From an uncultured bacterium (GTDB taxonomy: Bacteria > Pseudomonadota > Gammaproteobacteria > Burkholderiales > Burkholderiaceae_C), in the NCBI GenBank assembly GCA_903928495.1, contig CAIYQZ010000028.1, positions 42,545-106,544 on the forward strand: DNA of 64,000 nt, in the 5' to 3' direction. Positions 17,620-26,162 of this stretch are shown in pieces. Under the pieces are notes generated by a model. The model had not been told where the DNA came from. It searched no databases and saw only the letters and a program-made list of their open reading frames with translations. The position numbers and the translations under genes were made by a program. Numbering within the stretch: position 1 is the stretch's first letter; every line of letters starts with the position of its first letter.

Positions 17620-20600
17620 ATGTCGAACCGCTCAGCAACCGTCATTCAGTTCACGCGTGCGTTCCCGCCAAGCCTGGTATCAGTCAGCGAATCTGTCGAG
17701 GATTTGCTGGGCTACAGCTCGGCACAGTTTTTGAGTGGCGACATCAGTTGGTCGGGCCTGGTTCACACTGACGATCAGGACATTGTCGACAAGCTGTTTT
17801 CCGCTTCATTGGCCCCAGCTGCTGATAGTTTCAACATCCGCATTCGCCATGCAGATGGCCGCATCCGCTGCGTCAAAGGGCAATACAAACTTGACCTTGT
17901 CAGCCATCCGACACCCATGCTCAGCCTGCAGCTGACCGATGCCCGGCACCTGCACCAGCCAGACTCGTTGCCGTTCATGTCCAACTTCGTGGCCATGATG
18001 GAGAACACCGACGACTTCATCTATTTCAAGGATCGCAATCACGTTTTCACCGGTGCCAGTCAGACGCTGGTCAGCATCACTGGCCCTTTCAAGCACTGGA
18101 CAGAGCTGATCGGCAAGTCGGATTACGACGTGTTTCCCGAGGCATACGCCGATGCCTACTACCGGCTGGAAAAGCAGGTGTTTGCCGGTCTGCCTGCCGC
18201 ACACGAGGTGCATGAACAACGACGGGCTGGCTGGCTGGGTAGACAACCGCAAGTACCCCATTGCCGACCATGCAGGTCAGATCATTGGCCTGTTTGGCAT
18301 TGCCCGGGACATCACCGTGATGAAGCGCACCCAAGAGGCGCTGGCCGACAGCGAGCGCCGATTCAAAGCCATTTTTGAGCAGCTTCCAGCGATTTCAGTG
18401 CAGGGCTACGACAGGCATCGGCGTGTCATCTACTGGAACCATGCCAGCGAGACGCTGTATGGCTACACACGTGAGCAGGCTTTGGGTCGCCAGCTGGAGG
18501 ACCTGATCATTCCCGCGCACATGCGTGATGCTGTGATCAGCGCGGTGGATGCCTGGACTCAGGGCGGTCTGGCCATCCCTTCTGCCGAACTGACCTTGCG
18601 GGCGGCCGACGGGTCACCCGTGGAGGTGTACTCCAGCCATGTCATGCTGCATGGCAGCAACGGCGAGCCAGAGATGTATTGCGTTGACATCGGCATTGCC
18701 GATCGAAAAAAGGCCGAGCACGCGCTGCGCGCCAACGAGGCCTTCTTGCACGCCATCATTGATGAAATTCCCGATCCGCTGCTTCTGAAAGACCACAAAG
18801 GCGATTTCTTGCTGGGCAATCGGGCGGTGGCCATGTTGTATGGCACCACCCCCGCCGCCATGGTCGGCAAACACGACGGTGACTTTGGTGTGCCGCCGGA
18901 TCTGGCGAGTTTTTTCCGACAGAACGTGCTGGACATCATGGCAAAGGGCGAAACCCAAGTGGTGTACGAAGACAGCCGCGATGCGGTCACGGGTGTCATC
19001 CGACATTACCGATCCATCAAGAAGCCGTTCAAAAGTGTGGATGGCGACAACCAGATTCTGGTGTTGGCGCAAGACATCACCGATGTGATTCAGGCGCAGC
19101 GCCAGGTGGCAGAGAGTGAGCAGCGCCTGCGTCAAGTGCTTGAAGTCACCCGTGAAGGCATTTGGGACTGGCATGTGCCCTCTGGCAAAGTTTTGCACAA
19201 CCGCCAGTGGTACGAAAGCCTGCTGTGCAGCGAGAACGAGGTGCCAGATACCGTTGAAGCGTTTGAAGCACTGGTGCACCCTGACGACAGGCAGCAAGTG
19301 CGCGAACGACTGGAGGACATGCTGAAGGGCAACAGCGCCACATACCACTCCGAGCACCGCCTGGTGCGCAAAAACGGGACGCACATTTGGGTGCAAGACC
19401 GTGGCCAGGTGGTGGAGCGCGACGAGCAGGGTCAGCCCATGCGCGTGGTGGGTAGTTTCACGGACATCAGCTACCAGAAGGAGCACCAGCATTACCTGGA
19501 AAAAATTGCGCATTACGACCCGCTCACCGGTCTTCCCAACCGGGTCTTGTTGGCCGACCGCATGCAACAGGCCATGATGCAAAGCAAGCGACGCGGGCTG
19601 AAACTGGCCGTTACCTGGATTTGGACGGGTTCAAATCTGTCAACGACCAATATGGACACACCGTTGGAGACCAGTTTCTGATCGCGCTTGCCACCCAGTT
19701 CAAGGCCATGATGCGGGAGGGCGATACCTTTGCCCGCATGGGTGGCGATGAGTTTGTGGCGGTGTTTGTCGACCTGCAGGACAAGCACGACAGCGTGACC
19801 CTCATCACCCGCTTGCTGGACGTGGCTTCCCGCCAGGTTCAGCTGGGCGACCTGAAATTGAACGTGTCGGCCAGCGTTGGCGTGAGCTTTTACCCACAGC
19901 CCGATGAGGCTGATGCCGACCAACTGCTTCGCCAGGCTGACCAGGCCATGTACCACGCCAAGTTGGCCGGCAAAAACCGCTATCACCTGTTTGACGCCGA
20001 GCACGACCGCAATTTGCGCCTGCGCAACGAAACCGTGGAGCGTGTACGCCAAGCGCTGGCCAACCAGGAGTTTGTGCTGCACTACCAACCTCAGGTCAAC
20101 CTGCGAGCAGGCAAGGTCATCGGTGTCGAGGCCTTGATACGCTGGCAACACCCGGAGAAAGGTTTGCTGCCGCCGGGCCGTTTTCTGCCAGACATTGAAG
20201 GCCACGAGGTCAGCCTGGCGCTGGGCGAATGGGTGCTTGAAACGGCGCTTCAGCAAGTCGAAAACTGGGCTGACGCGGGGCTTGACCTGCCGGTCTGTGT
20301 GAATGTGTCTGCGTACCAGTTGCAGCAGCCCGATTTTTCGGCCCGGCTGGCGACCCGATTGCACAGCCATCCCAAGGTGCCACGCCACCACCTGGAACTG
20401 GAGGTGCTGGAAACCACGGCGCTTGATGAACTCGATTCGGTGGCGGATGTGATTCGAGAGTGCGCTGCCATGGGCGTCGGCTTTGCGCTGGACGACTTTG
20501 GTACCGGCTACTCCAGCCTGACTTACCTGAAGCGCCTGCCCGCCCAGGTGCTGAAAGTTGACCAGTCGTTTGTGCGTGACATGCTCGATGACCCTGAAGA

Positions 20601-20829
20601 CCTGGCGATTGTCGAAGGTGTATTGGGCCTCGCGAGGGCGTTTGGCCGCCGGGTCGTTGCCGAAGGGGCCGAGACACCTGCCCATTGCAGGCTGCTGGTG
20701 CAAATTGGCTGTGATCTGGCACAAGGCTATGGCATCGCCCGCCCCATGCCGTCGGCAGAGGTGCATACTTGGGTGGCCAACTGGCCACCGAACCCTGACT
20801 GGCTTGCCAGCCCACACGTCCAGCTTTGA
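17620..20829 (+). pseudogene. PAS-PAS-GGDEF-EAL cyclic-di-GMP enzyme gene broken by two frameshifts
   Basis: Three consecutive reading frames together encode one protein of about 1070 residues. The first (from 17620) has PAS-like segments ending at HEVHEQ. A frame change near 18211-18218 (one extra base or two missing) leads into NNDGLAGWVDNRKYPIADHA and further PAS/PAC domains. A second change near 19609-19612 (one base missing) joins LKLAV to YLDLDGFKSVND, the start of the GGDEF domain. The GGDEF motif (RMGGDEFVAVF) and EAL motifs (EALIRWQHP, DDFGTGYSSL) are intact, so both activities would be present if the frames were restored. GGGAG precedes the start. It is either a recent pseudogene or a sequence error; no other gene here shows frame breaks. 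Confidence 0.82.
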
Positions 20830-20852
20830 GACCGTGCGGTGCAGTACAGACT
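20829..20852 (+). promoter_or_regulatory. Crp-like palindrome upstream of the coiled-coil gene
   Basis: AGACCGTGCG, 4 nt, AGTACAGACT matches 14 of 20 arm positions of the perfect site at 23971-23994. It lies 100 bp upstream of the start at 20952 and just after the EAL stop. Confidence 0.4.
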
Positions 20853-20951
20853 GCAAAGTGACGGGGCAATAGCCTGTGTGTGGGCGCAGGTGCGCCGGGT
20901 CAATCGGCCCGGCCGCTGTTGCGCTGCATGACCCATTCCACAGGACACCCC

Positions 20952-21236
20952 ATGACCACCAGAGAAGCCTATATCGAGAAAATGAAAACCCAGCTCGACG
21001 AACTCAACGTCCGCATGGACCGCTTGGGCGACAAAGCCTCCGAGGCTCAGGCCAACGTGCGAGCTTCGTACCAGAAAGACATGGCCCAGCTGCGCGAGCA
21101 GTCGGTGCACGCCAAAGCCAAGATGGAAGAACTGAAAACCGCCGGTGAAGACCGGTGGGATGCCATGGTGACCGAGATGGAAAAAGTGCGCGATGCCTTT
21201 GTGCACTCGTTCAGCTACTTCAAGTCGCAGGTGTGA
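20952..21236 (+). CDS. small coiled-coil protein, unknown function
   Basis: A 94-residue, highly charged, all-helical protein with no signal peptide or membrane segment. Heptad-like leucine spacing over residues 8-80 (EKMKTQLDELNVRMDRLGDK, KAKMEELKTAGEDRWDAMVT) suggests a coiled coil. Small proteins of this type are common in Burkholderiales beside BON, PRC-barrel and DUF883 genes, but I know no biochemical role. The ATG at 20952 is preceded by AGGAC. The 3' end overlaps by 17 bp the end of the convergent DnaJ-like gene. A Crp-like palindrome lies 100 bp upstream. Confidence 0.75.
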   Translation: MTTREAYIEKMKTQLDELNVRMDRLGDKASEAQANVRASYQKDMAQLREQSVHAKAKMEELKTAGEDRWDAMVTEMEKVRDAFVHSFSYFKSQV

Positions 21237-22107
21237 CGAGCCGGGCCGAGGCAGCCTCGGCCAGTGAGCGGTAGAGCGCTTGCTCTTCCGCTGACGGGCT
21301 GGCCGGCACATCGATGCGGGCCAGCGCATAGAGGTCGCCTCGGGCACCGGGCCCATGCGCCAGTCCGCGCCCGCGCAGGCGCAGTTTGCGTCCGGCGCGA
21401 CTGCCGGGTGGCACGGTCAGCAGCACGGGGCCATCCAGCGTGGGCACTTCCACGTCCGCACCCAACACAGCTTGCCAGGGCGCCAGCGTCAGGTCCATGA
21501 ACAGGTCTTGCCCATGCACGCTGAACACAGGGTCGGGCTCAAGGGCCATGTGCAGGTAGATGTCGCCGGGGGGGCCTCCGTTGTGCCCCGGTTCGCCTTG
21601 CCCGCGCAGCCGAAGTGTCTGGCCGTGTGCGGTGCCGGGGGGAATGGTCACGTCCAGGCTGCGGCTGCCGGGGGCGCCAGTGGGGTCGGGCACGTTCACG
21701 CGCAATGTGGTGCCTTTGTGGGCATCACGCAATGACAGCGGCACCGTGTGCTCATGGCTGCGGCCCGGCTGCGGAGTGGCATGGCCACCGGTGTTGCCCG
21801 TGCGCGTGCCACGCGTGAAGGCGGCCAGCAGGTCTGCCAGGTCGCTGTCGTCCACGGTGGCGTGGCGCTGGCGGTGCTGGGCACGGGCAGGTTCCGGCTC
21901 TGGCGGGTGGTCGTAGGCAGCCCGTTTTTCGGGGTTTTTGAGCACGGCATACGCCTCGGCCACGGCTTTGAAGCGAGCGCTGGCGTGCTTGTCTCTGTTC
22001 AAGTCCGGGTGGCTTTTGCGCGCCAGCTTGCGAAATGCTTTGGTGATGGTGGCGGTGTCGGCAGTGCGCGACACCCCCAGCGTGGCGTAGTGGTCTGGGG
22101 GGGCCAT
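21220..22107 (-). CDS. DnaJ-domain co-chaperone, CbpA-like
   Basis: A 295-residue class II J-domain protein. The J domain occupies residues 1-70 (DHYATLGVSRTADTATITKAF, the HPD triad near residue 33, FKAVAEAYAVL). It is followed by a Pro/Gly/Arg-rich linker and two C-terminal peptide-binding beta domains (VPLSLRDAHKGTTLRVNVP, LPP/PPGTAHGQTLRLRGQGEPG, then APWQAVLGADVEVPTLDGPV). The cysteine zinc finger of DnaJ is absent, as in CbpA. It would stimulate a DnaK-type ATPase and may bind curved DNA. CbpM, the usual CbpA partner, is not seen nearby. The gene end is 3 nt after the OmpA-like gene start region, in a minus-strand run of envelope genes. Confidence 0.87.
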   Translation of the reverse strand: MAPPDHYATLGVSRTADTATITKAFRKLARKSHPDLNRDKHASARFKAVAEAYAVLKNPEKRAAYDHPPEPEPARAQHRQRHATVDDSDLADLLAAFTRGTRTGNTGGHATPQPGRSHEHTVPLSLRDAHKGTTLRVNVPDPTGAPGSRSLDVTIPPGTAHGQTLRLRGQGEPGHNGGPPGDIYLHMALEPDPVFSVHGQDLFMDLTLAPWQAVLGADVEVPTLDGPVLLTVPPGSRAGRKLRLRGRGLAHGPGARGDLYALARIDVPASPSAEEQALYRSLAEAASARLVTPAT

Positions 22108-22110
22108 GCG

Positions 22111-23037
22111 TCAGCGCGCCATCATGAGGCCCCGGCCATCGGACAGCACGATTTCCACCCGCCGGTTCAGCTCGCGGCCATCGGCGGTGTCGTTGCTGGC
22201 CACCGGGGTGTTTTCTCCATGGCCACGGGTGGCCACTCTGGTGGCGGCAATGCCTTCGGCCAGCAGCGCCGTGCGCACCGCCTCGGCCCGCAGGGACGAC
22301 AGTGACATGTTGTGGGCCTGGGAGCCGGTGCTGTCGGTGAAGCCTTCCACCAGCACGTTGCGCTGCGGGTATTCGTTGAGAACGACGGCCAATTGCTGCA
22401 CCAGGCGCAAACCGCCCAGCTTGAGTTGTGCCTGGTCGGTGTCAAACAGCACGTCGCCCATCGTCAGCACGATGCCGCGTGGGGTGGGGCGCGCGTTGAG
22501 GTCGCGCAGGCGCTCTTGCAGTGCGCGGTTCTGTGCCTGGGCTTCATCGGTCTGACGTTGTGCATCGGCTGTGTCTGCCTTTGCAATGGCGGTGTTGCGT
22601 TGGGCGTTCTGCGTGTCGCGCTGGGCCTGCTCGGCCTGGCGCTGGGCGGTTGCAGCCTCTTGGGTGCGTGCTTCCAGGCGTATGTCGCTGCGTGTGGTGC
22701 TGGCGTTGCCGGCGGTTTGCTCAGCGCTGCGCAGGGCCATGGTTTGGCTCGCAATGGCCACGCGCTGGCGGGCCAGGTAAGACAGGTGGTTGATGTCGTC
22801 GGGCGTGTCTTGCCTTTCCCAGGCGGCGTGGGCGTCGTTCAGGGCGGCTTGGGCCTGCTTCATTTCGGCAGCGGCCATGCGCTGGGCGCGGGGGTCGCCT
22901 TCAGCGGCGCGGAAGTCGGCGCGTGCCTGGGTGAGTTGTGCGTTGGGCGTTGGCACGGTGCTGCACGCCCCCAGCGCCAGGGCAATGAAGGCCAAGGCAA
23001 CAGGGGTGCGGAAAGAGGGGAGGGTGTGGTGTGTCAT
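22111..23037 (-). CDS. OmpA-family lipoprotein with DUF4398-like N-terminus
   Basis: A 308-residue outer-membrane lipoprotein. The start at 23037 (AGGA upstream) gives a signal ending LALGAC, with the lipidated cysteine near residue 25. A helical region with DUF4398 character (AQLTQARADFRAAEGDPRAQ) and an Ala/Gln-rich coiled coil (residues 110-185) lead to an OmpA C-terminal peptidoglycan-binding domain (residues about 190-300). That domain has FDTDQAQLK, LVEGFTDSTGS and SLRAEAVRTALLAEGI, then GENTPVASNDTADGRELNRRVEIVL. It would tether the outer membrane to peptidoglycan. It lies 35 bp after a second DUF4398 lipoprotein gene on the same strand. Confidence 0.87.
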   Translation of the reverse strand: MTHHTLPSFRTPVALAFIALALGACSTVPTPNAQLTQARADFRAAEGDPRAQRMAAAEMKQAQAALNDAHAAWERQDTPDDINHLSYLARQRVAIASQTMALRSAEQTAGNASTTRSDIRLEARTQEAATAQRQAEQAQRDTQNAQRNTAIAKADTADAQRQTDEAQAQNRALQERLRDLNARPTPRGIVLTMGDVLFDTDQAQLKLGGLRLVQQLAVVLNEYPQRNVLVEGFTDSTGSQAHNMSLSSLRAEAVRTALLAEGIAATRVATRGHGENTPVASNDTADGRELNRRVEIVLSDGRGLMMAR

Positions 23038-23072
23038 GGAGCGTCCTGTGTGTGTGGGGTGGGGTCTGGACT

Positions 23073-23486
23073 TCACTGCGCAGAGCGCTGCAGCTCTTCG
23101 CGCAGCACTCGGTTGCTTTCGCCCAGTTCGCCGGCGGTTTTGCGTGCTTTTGTGCTGCGTGCGGTCACTTCGGCCAGGTTGGCATCGGCCTGCGATTCGC
23201 GGGCCAAACGGGTGGCGAGTTCGTGCTGTTCGGCAGTCACGGCCACCTGGGCGCGGGTGAGCTTGTCTCGGGCGGTGCGCAGCTCGCTGGGGGCCAGGTC
23301 GGCTGCTCCGGCGCTGGTGGCGCTGGTCACGGCGGCCTGGGCAGCGGCCATTTGTTCGGTGGGCGCCGGCACGGCGCTGGCACAGGCGGTGATCAAGGCA
23401 GCACATGCGATCAGGGCAACCAGCAGACTTGCTGGGGGGTGGCTGGGCCGATGGGCGTTGGCGGTGTGGGGCGTGGGGGTGTGCAT
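23073..23486 (-). CDS. DUF4398-domain lipoprotein
   Basis: A 137-residue exported protein. The start at 23486 has AAGGAAC before it and gives a signal segment (LLVALIACAALITAC, possible lipobox cysteine near residue 35). The rest is an alanine-rich helical DUF4398 domain: PAPTEQMAAAQAAVTSATSA, then SELRTARDKLTRAQVAV, and a coiled-coil tail to the C-terminus. DUF4398 proteins usually occur beside OmpA-like lipoproteins, as here, and may act together in the periplasm; the function is unknown. An upstream in-frame extension to 23648 looks non-coding. Confidence 0.78.
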   Translation of the reverse strand: MHTPTPHTANAHRPSHPPASLLVALIACAALITACASAVPAPTEQMAAAQAAVTSATSAGAADLAPSELRTARDKLTRAQVAVTAEQHELATRLARESQADANLAEVTARSTKARKTAGELGESNRVLREELQRSAQ

Positions 23487-23610
23487 GGTGGGTTCCTTGG
23501 GGCGTGGTGTGTGGGCCTCCGGCCGCCAGTTGCGGCGGTCCGGGTTCACCCATTCAGCTTGGGCTGGTGGGGCAGGGGTTGTCGGTGCTGTGGCGAACAC
23601 AGGGGTTGGG

Positions 23611-23919
23611 TCACACGCCCCACACCACATCGCGCTGCCCGGCGGCACTGGCTTGCAGCAGTCGCATGAAGGGCATCACCCGTTGGTGCAGGCGTGCGGG
23701 GTCGGGGTGCTCGTCGTCCAGCGGCGCCGGCAAATCGTTGGCCTGCATGTCGCTGGCGCGGAGGGCCAGGGTGAGTGACAGCATGGCGTCTGGCAGTTGG
23801 TCCACGGTGATCACACCGGTGGGCTGGGGTGCCTTACCGATGAGGGAAAGCATTTCTTCCCCGGTGTCTTTGAGCATGACCACCTCGGCGGCGGCCTGCG
23901 ACTTGAACCTGTACAGCAT
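23611..23919 (-). CDS. DUF1840 family protein
   Basis: A 102-residue soluble protein matching the small DUF1840 family: the N-terminus MLYRFKSQAAAEVVML, then GEEMLSLIGKAPQPTGVITV, and a C-terminal helical part with FMRLLQASAAGQRDVVWGV. The family is confined mainly to Proteobacteria and has no known function; it seems cytoplasmic. The start lies 52 bp from the perfect Crp-like palindrome shared with the divergent BON lipoprotein gene, so it may be co-regulated with it. Confidence 0.85.
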   Translation of the reverse strand: MLYRFKSQAAAEVVMLKDTGEEMLSLIGKAPQPTGVITVDQLPDAMLSLTLALRASDMQANDLPAPLDDEHPDPARLHQRVMPFMRLLQASAAGQRDVVWGV

Positions 23920-23970
23920 GGGTTTCTCCTGAATGTGCGGTGCCGCATGGTGATGACGCAGGCTGGCCAG

Positions 23971-23994
23971 GGTCTGTGCGAGAGCGCACAGACC
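23971..23994. promoter_or_regulatory. perfect Crp-like palindrome between DUF1840 and BON genes
   Basis: GGTCTGTGCG, spacer AGAG, CGCACAGACC has 10-bp perfect arms. It contains the TGTG/CACA layout of Crp/Fnr operators. It sits 52 bp from the DUF1840 start and 80 bp from the BON start and is the reference for the degenerate copies listed elsewhere. Confidence 0.7.
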
Positions 23995-24074
23995 CGTGTG
24001 TGGCCCCTACCTACATTGCACTCAGGGCGCAGCACTGCCAACCCGGCAGACCACCCGCCTTCAGGAGAAATCAC

Positions 24075-24443
24075 ATGACCCACACCCAATCCATCCCTCC
24101 CGTGACTGCCTCAGGCGCAGCCAACCGTTGGGCCGTGCGCGGCCCGCTGTGTGCCGTTGTGGCAGCAGGCATGGTGCTGCTGGCATCAGGCTGCGCTGTT
24201 CAGCGCGGTCAGGAAACCATGGGCGCGTACATCGACGACACCGGCATCACCACCAGCGTGAAAAGCCGCTTTTTTGACAACCGTTTTGTGGACGGAACCG
24301 CCATCAGCGTGGAAACGCTCAATGGCACGGTGATGCTGTCGGGCTTTGCCAAAAGCGCGACGGAGCGCAGCACCGCTGAGCGATTGGCCCGTGAGGTGAA
24401 AGGCGTGAAAGCCGTGAAGAACGAGATATCTGTGCGCCCCTGA
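24075..24443 (+). CDS. BON-domain lipoprotein (OsmY-like)
   Basis: A 122-residue exported protein. AGGAGAAA precedes the start; the signal has a long charged/polar N-region and ends LLASGC, giving a lipidated cysteine near residue 41. One BON domain fills residues about 50-120 (DDTGITTSVKSRFFDN, AISVETLNGTVMLSGFAKS, KGVKAVKNEISVRP). BON domains bind phospholipid surfaces, and OsmY-type proteins protect the envelope in osmotic stress. Expression is probably controlled through the perfect palindrome 80 bp upstream, and a strong terminator follows. Confidence 0.88.
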   Translation: MTHTQSIPPVTASGAANRWAVRGPLCAVVAAGMVLLASGCAVQRGQETMGAYIDDTGITTSVKSRFFDNRFVDGTAISVETLNGTVMLSGFAKSATERSTAERLAREVKGVKAVKNEISVRP

Positions 24444-24464
24444 TCACCCCTCAGCCACAACCTG

Positions 24465-24501
24465 AAAAAGGCCCCGGCACTGTGTGTGTCGGGGCCTTTT
24501 T
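24465..24501. terminator. bidirectional intrinsic terminator
   Basis: AAAAAGGCCCCG (24465-24476) and CGGGGCCTTTTT (24490-24501) form a perfect 12-bp inverted repeat with a T5 tail in both directions. It lies between the convergent BON and glycine-zipper genes. Confidence 0.9.
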
Positions 24502-24527
24502 GTTTGCTGGGTGGCTGCCGCAGTGGC

Positions 24528-24779
24528 TTATTTGGGTTTGTCCACTTCGTGGCCAATGACGCCACCCACGGCTGCGCCGCCCAGCGTGCCCGCTGTGCTG
24601 CCACCGGTGAGGATGGCGCCGCCAATCGCTCCCACCCCTGCGCCGACAGCGGTGGATTTTTCCTGGTGCGACATGCCTGAACAGGCCCCCAACAGCAGGG
24701 TGGTTGACAGTGCCAGCACCACGGTGGCGGCGGTGCTGAGGGTGCGGGCAGGGGTTGCAGGCAATGGTGTGTGTTTCAT
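24528..24779 (-). CDS. glycine-zipper lipoprotein (OsmB-like)
   Basis: An 83-residue lipoprotein. The signal ends LLLGAC (cysteine near residue 33), followed by SGMSHQEKSTAVGAG and a glycine-zipper segment (residues 45-78) with the GxxxG spacing AVGAGVGAIGGAILTGG and TLGGAAVGGVIGHEV. Such proteins span or associate with the outer membrane; OsmB of E. coli is induced by osmotic stress. The start lies 78 bp from the Crp-like site at 24857-24880, which is shared with the divergent DUF883-like gene. Confidence 0.85.
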   Translation of the reverse strand: MKHTPLPATPARTLSTAATVVLALSTTLLLGACSGMSHQEKSTAVGAGVGAIGGAILTGGSTAGTLGGAAVGGVIGHEVDKPK

Positions 24780-24856
24780 GTCGGGCCTTTCGGTGGGTGA
24801 ACTGCCCCGGCAGGTGTTGTCCGGGGTGGGCTCACGTTAGGCGTCAGGGGCTGCAC

Positions 24857-24880
24857 GGTCTGTGCGCAGGCAAACAGACA
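24857..24880. promoter_or_regulatory. Crp-like palindrome between glycine-zipper and DUF883-like genes
   Basis: GGTCTGTGCG, 4 nt, CAAACAGACA matches 17 of 20 arm positions of the perfect site. The left arm is identical to it. It is 78 bp from one start and 67 bp from the other. Confidence 0.55.
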
Positions 24881-24946
24881 CCCGCCGCTGCGCAGCCCAC
24901 ACTGCCCTCGCACCTTGTTTTTTCAACTGTCTGAAGGGACATCACC

Positions 24947-25333
24947 ATGACCACCACCCACAACCCTGTGTCGGCACCGCTGGCAGCCCATGCGCCCGTT
25001 GCGCATGCCTTGAATTCGGTCGAGCAAACCGTCAGCCATGCCACCACGGCGGCAGCAGACCATGTCAACCAGTCGCTGCACACCCTGGTGCACGAAGTCA
25101 GCCCTGCGTTGTCGCGCATGGCGGAGCAGGTGGCGAACCTGTCGCGCCAGGGTGTGCAGGCCGTGCAAAGCGGCGGCCACCAACTGAGCGACAAAGTGCA
25201 CCACGCTTCCGACAGCACGGTGGGCTACATCCGCAGTGAGCCCGTGAAATCAGTGCTCATGGCCGCTGTGGTGGGTGCAACGCTGGTCACGGTGTTCAAC
25301 CTGCTCAGCCGTCCCCACCACCCTCACCATTGA
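24947..25333 (+). CDS. DUF883/ElaB-like membrane-anchored protein
   Basis: A 128-residue protein made of an amphipathic helical region (residues 20-90, SVEQTVSHATTAAADHVNQS, LSRMAEQVANLSRQGVQAV) and one C-terminal membrane segment preceded by GYIRSEPVKSVLMAAVVGAT. This layout is that of the DUF883/ElaB/YqjD family, whose E. coli members are C-tail-anchored inner-membrane proteins that bind ribosomes in stationary phase. Divergence from those proteins is large, so the label is by architecture. A Crp-like palindrome lies 67 bp upstream. Two further small membrane-protein genes follow directly (YqjD-YqjE-YqjK-like order). Confidence 0.75.
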   Translation: MTTTHNPVSAPLAAHAPVAHALNSVEQTVSHATTAAADHVNQSLHTLVHEVSPALSRMAEQVANLSRQGVQAVQSGGHQLSDKVHHASDSTVGYIRSEPVKSVLMAAVVGATLVTVFNLLSRPHHPHH

Positions 25334-25347
25334 CCCTGGCACTGGCC

Positions 25348-25731
25348 ATGGCACACCCGTTGTTGCATGTGGTTGCCACACAGCCCGAACTGTTGGTGAC
25401 GCACGCCCAAGGCTATGCCGCGCTGGCGGCGGACGAGTGGCGCGGCTGGGCTGCCCTTTGGCGGCGGCGCGCATGGCTCACCGCTGCGACGGTGGTGTGT
25501 GCGGCCCTTGCGGCAGTGCTCTGCGGTGTGGCCGTGTTGCTGTGGGTGGTCACGCCCCACATGCCCGCCGGGCTGACATGGGTGCTGTGGGCCGTGCCCG
25601 CTGTGCCCCTGGTGCCGGCCCTGTGGTGTGCGGCTTTGCTGCGCGCCACGGCCGATGTCCAGCCCTGGCAAGCCGTGCAGGCCCAGTTGGCGCTGGATGT
25701 TGCTGCCTGGCGCACGCCCGCCCCGGCTTGA
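25348..25731 (+). CDS. small membrane protein, YqjE/holin-superfamily-like
   Basis: A 127-residue protein with two membrane segments (TAATVVCAALAAVLCGVAVLLWVV and a segment after MPAGLTWVLWAVPAVPLVPALWC). A short cytoplasmic N-terminal helix (ATQPELLVTHAQGYAALAADE) precedes them. I take the ATG at 25348 because the protein then starts MAHPLLHVVATQPELL; a TTG at 25330 overlapping the previous stop is also possible. The position after a DUF883-like gene matches the yqjD-yqjE order, and the role is unknown. Confidence 0.65.
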   Translation: MAHPLLHVVATQPELLVTHAQGYAALAADEWRGWAALWRRRAWLTAATVVCAALAAVLCGVAVLLWVVTPHMPAGLTWVLWAVPAVPLVPALWCAALLRATADVQPWQAVQAQLALDVAAWRTPAPA

Positions 25732-25739
25732 CCACCACG

Positions 25740-26162
25740 ATGGCCCGTACACCCATGACTCCACCTGATTCTGTGCCGTTGACACCTGCAGCTCGGCTGG
25801 CGGCATCGCGCGAGCAATTGCGGTTGGCCTTGCATCCGGCCACCCCGCCCACCTGGGCGGCACAGGCACACAAACTCTGGCGGCCCTCGCTCCAAAGCCA
25901 CCCCGTGTTGTGGGTGTTGGCAGCGCTGGTGGCCGGGGGTGTGGGTGCTTTGCTGTGGCGGCGCATGCCCAAGGCTTGGTGGGCCCACCTGAAAAGCGCA
26001 TTTGGTAGCACCATGGGTGCCATGGGGCAAGAGGCGTTGCTGGCCTGGTGGCTGAGCACGCTCACAGCCCGGCAGCCGCCCGAAACTGAAACAACACCCC
26101 CGCAACCGCCACCACAGGCGACGCCTGATTCGCAGCCCACCTCAAGCGCTGCTGTGTTTTGA
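25740..26162 (+). CDS. hypothetical membrane protein, third gene of the DUF883-like set
   Basis: A 140-residue protein with one clear membrane segment (HPVLWVLAALVAGGVGALLWRRM, residues about 58-78), a helical N-terminus and a Pro/Gln/Thr-rich C-terminal tail. The start is 8 nt after the previous stop, so it is probably cotranscribed; an alternative ATG lies 15 nt downstream. I recognise no domain. Its last 21 bp overlap the end of the convergent diguanylate cyclase gene. Confidence 0.6.
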   Translation: MARTPMTPPDSVPLTPAARLAASREQLRLALHPATPPTWAAQAHKLWRPSLQSHPVLWVLAALVAGGVGALLWRRMPKAWWAHLKSAFGSTMGAMGQEALLAWWLSTLTARQPPETETTPPQPPPQATPDSQPTSSAAVF

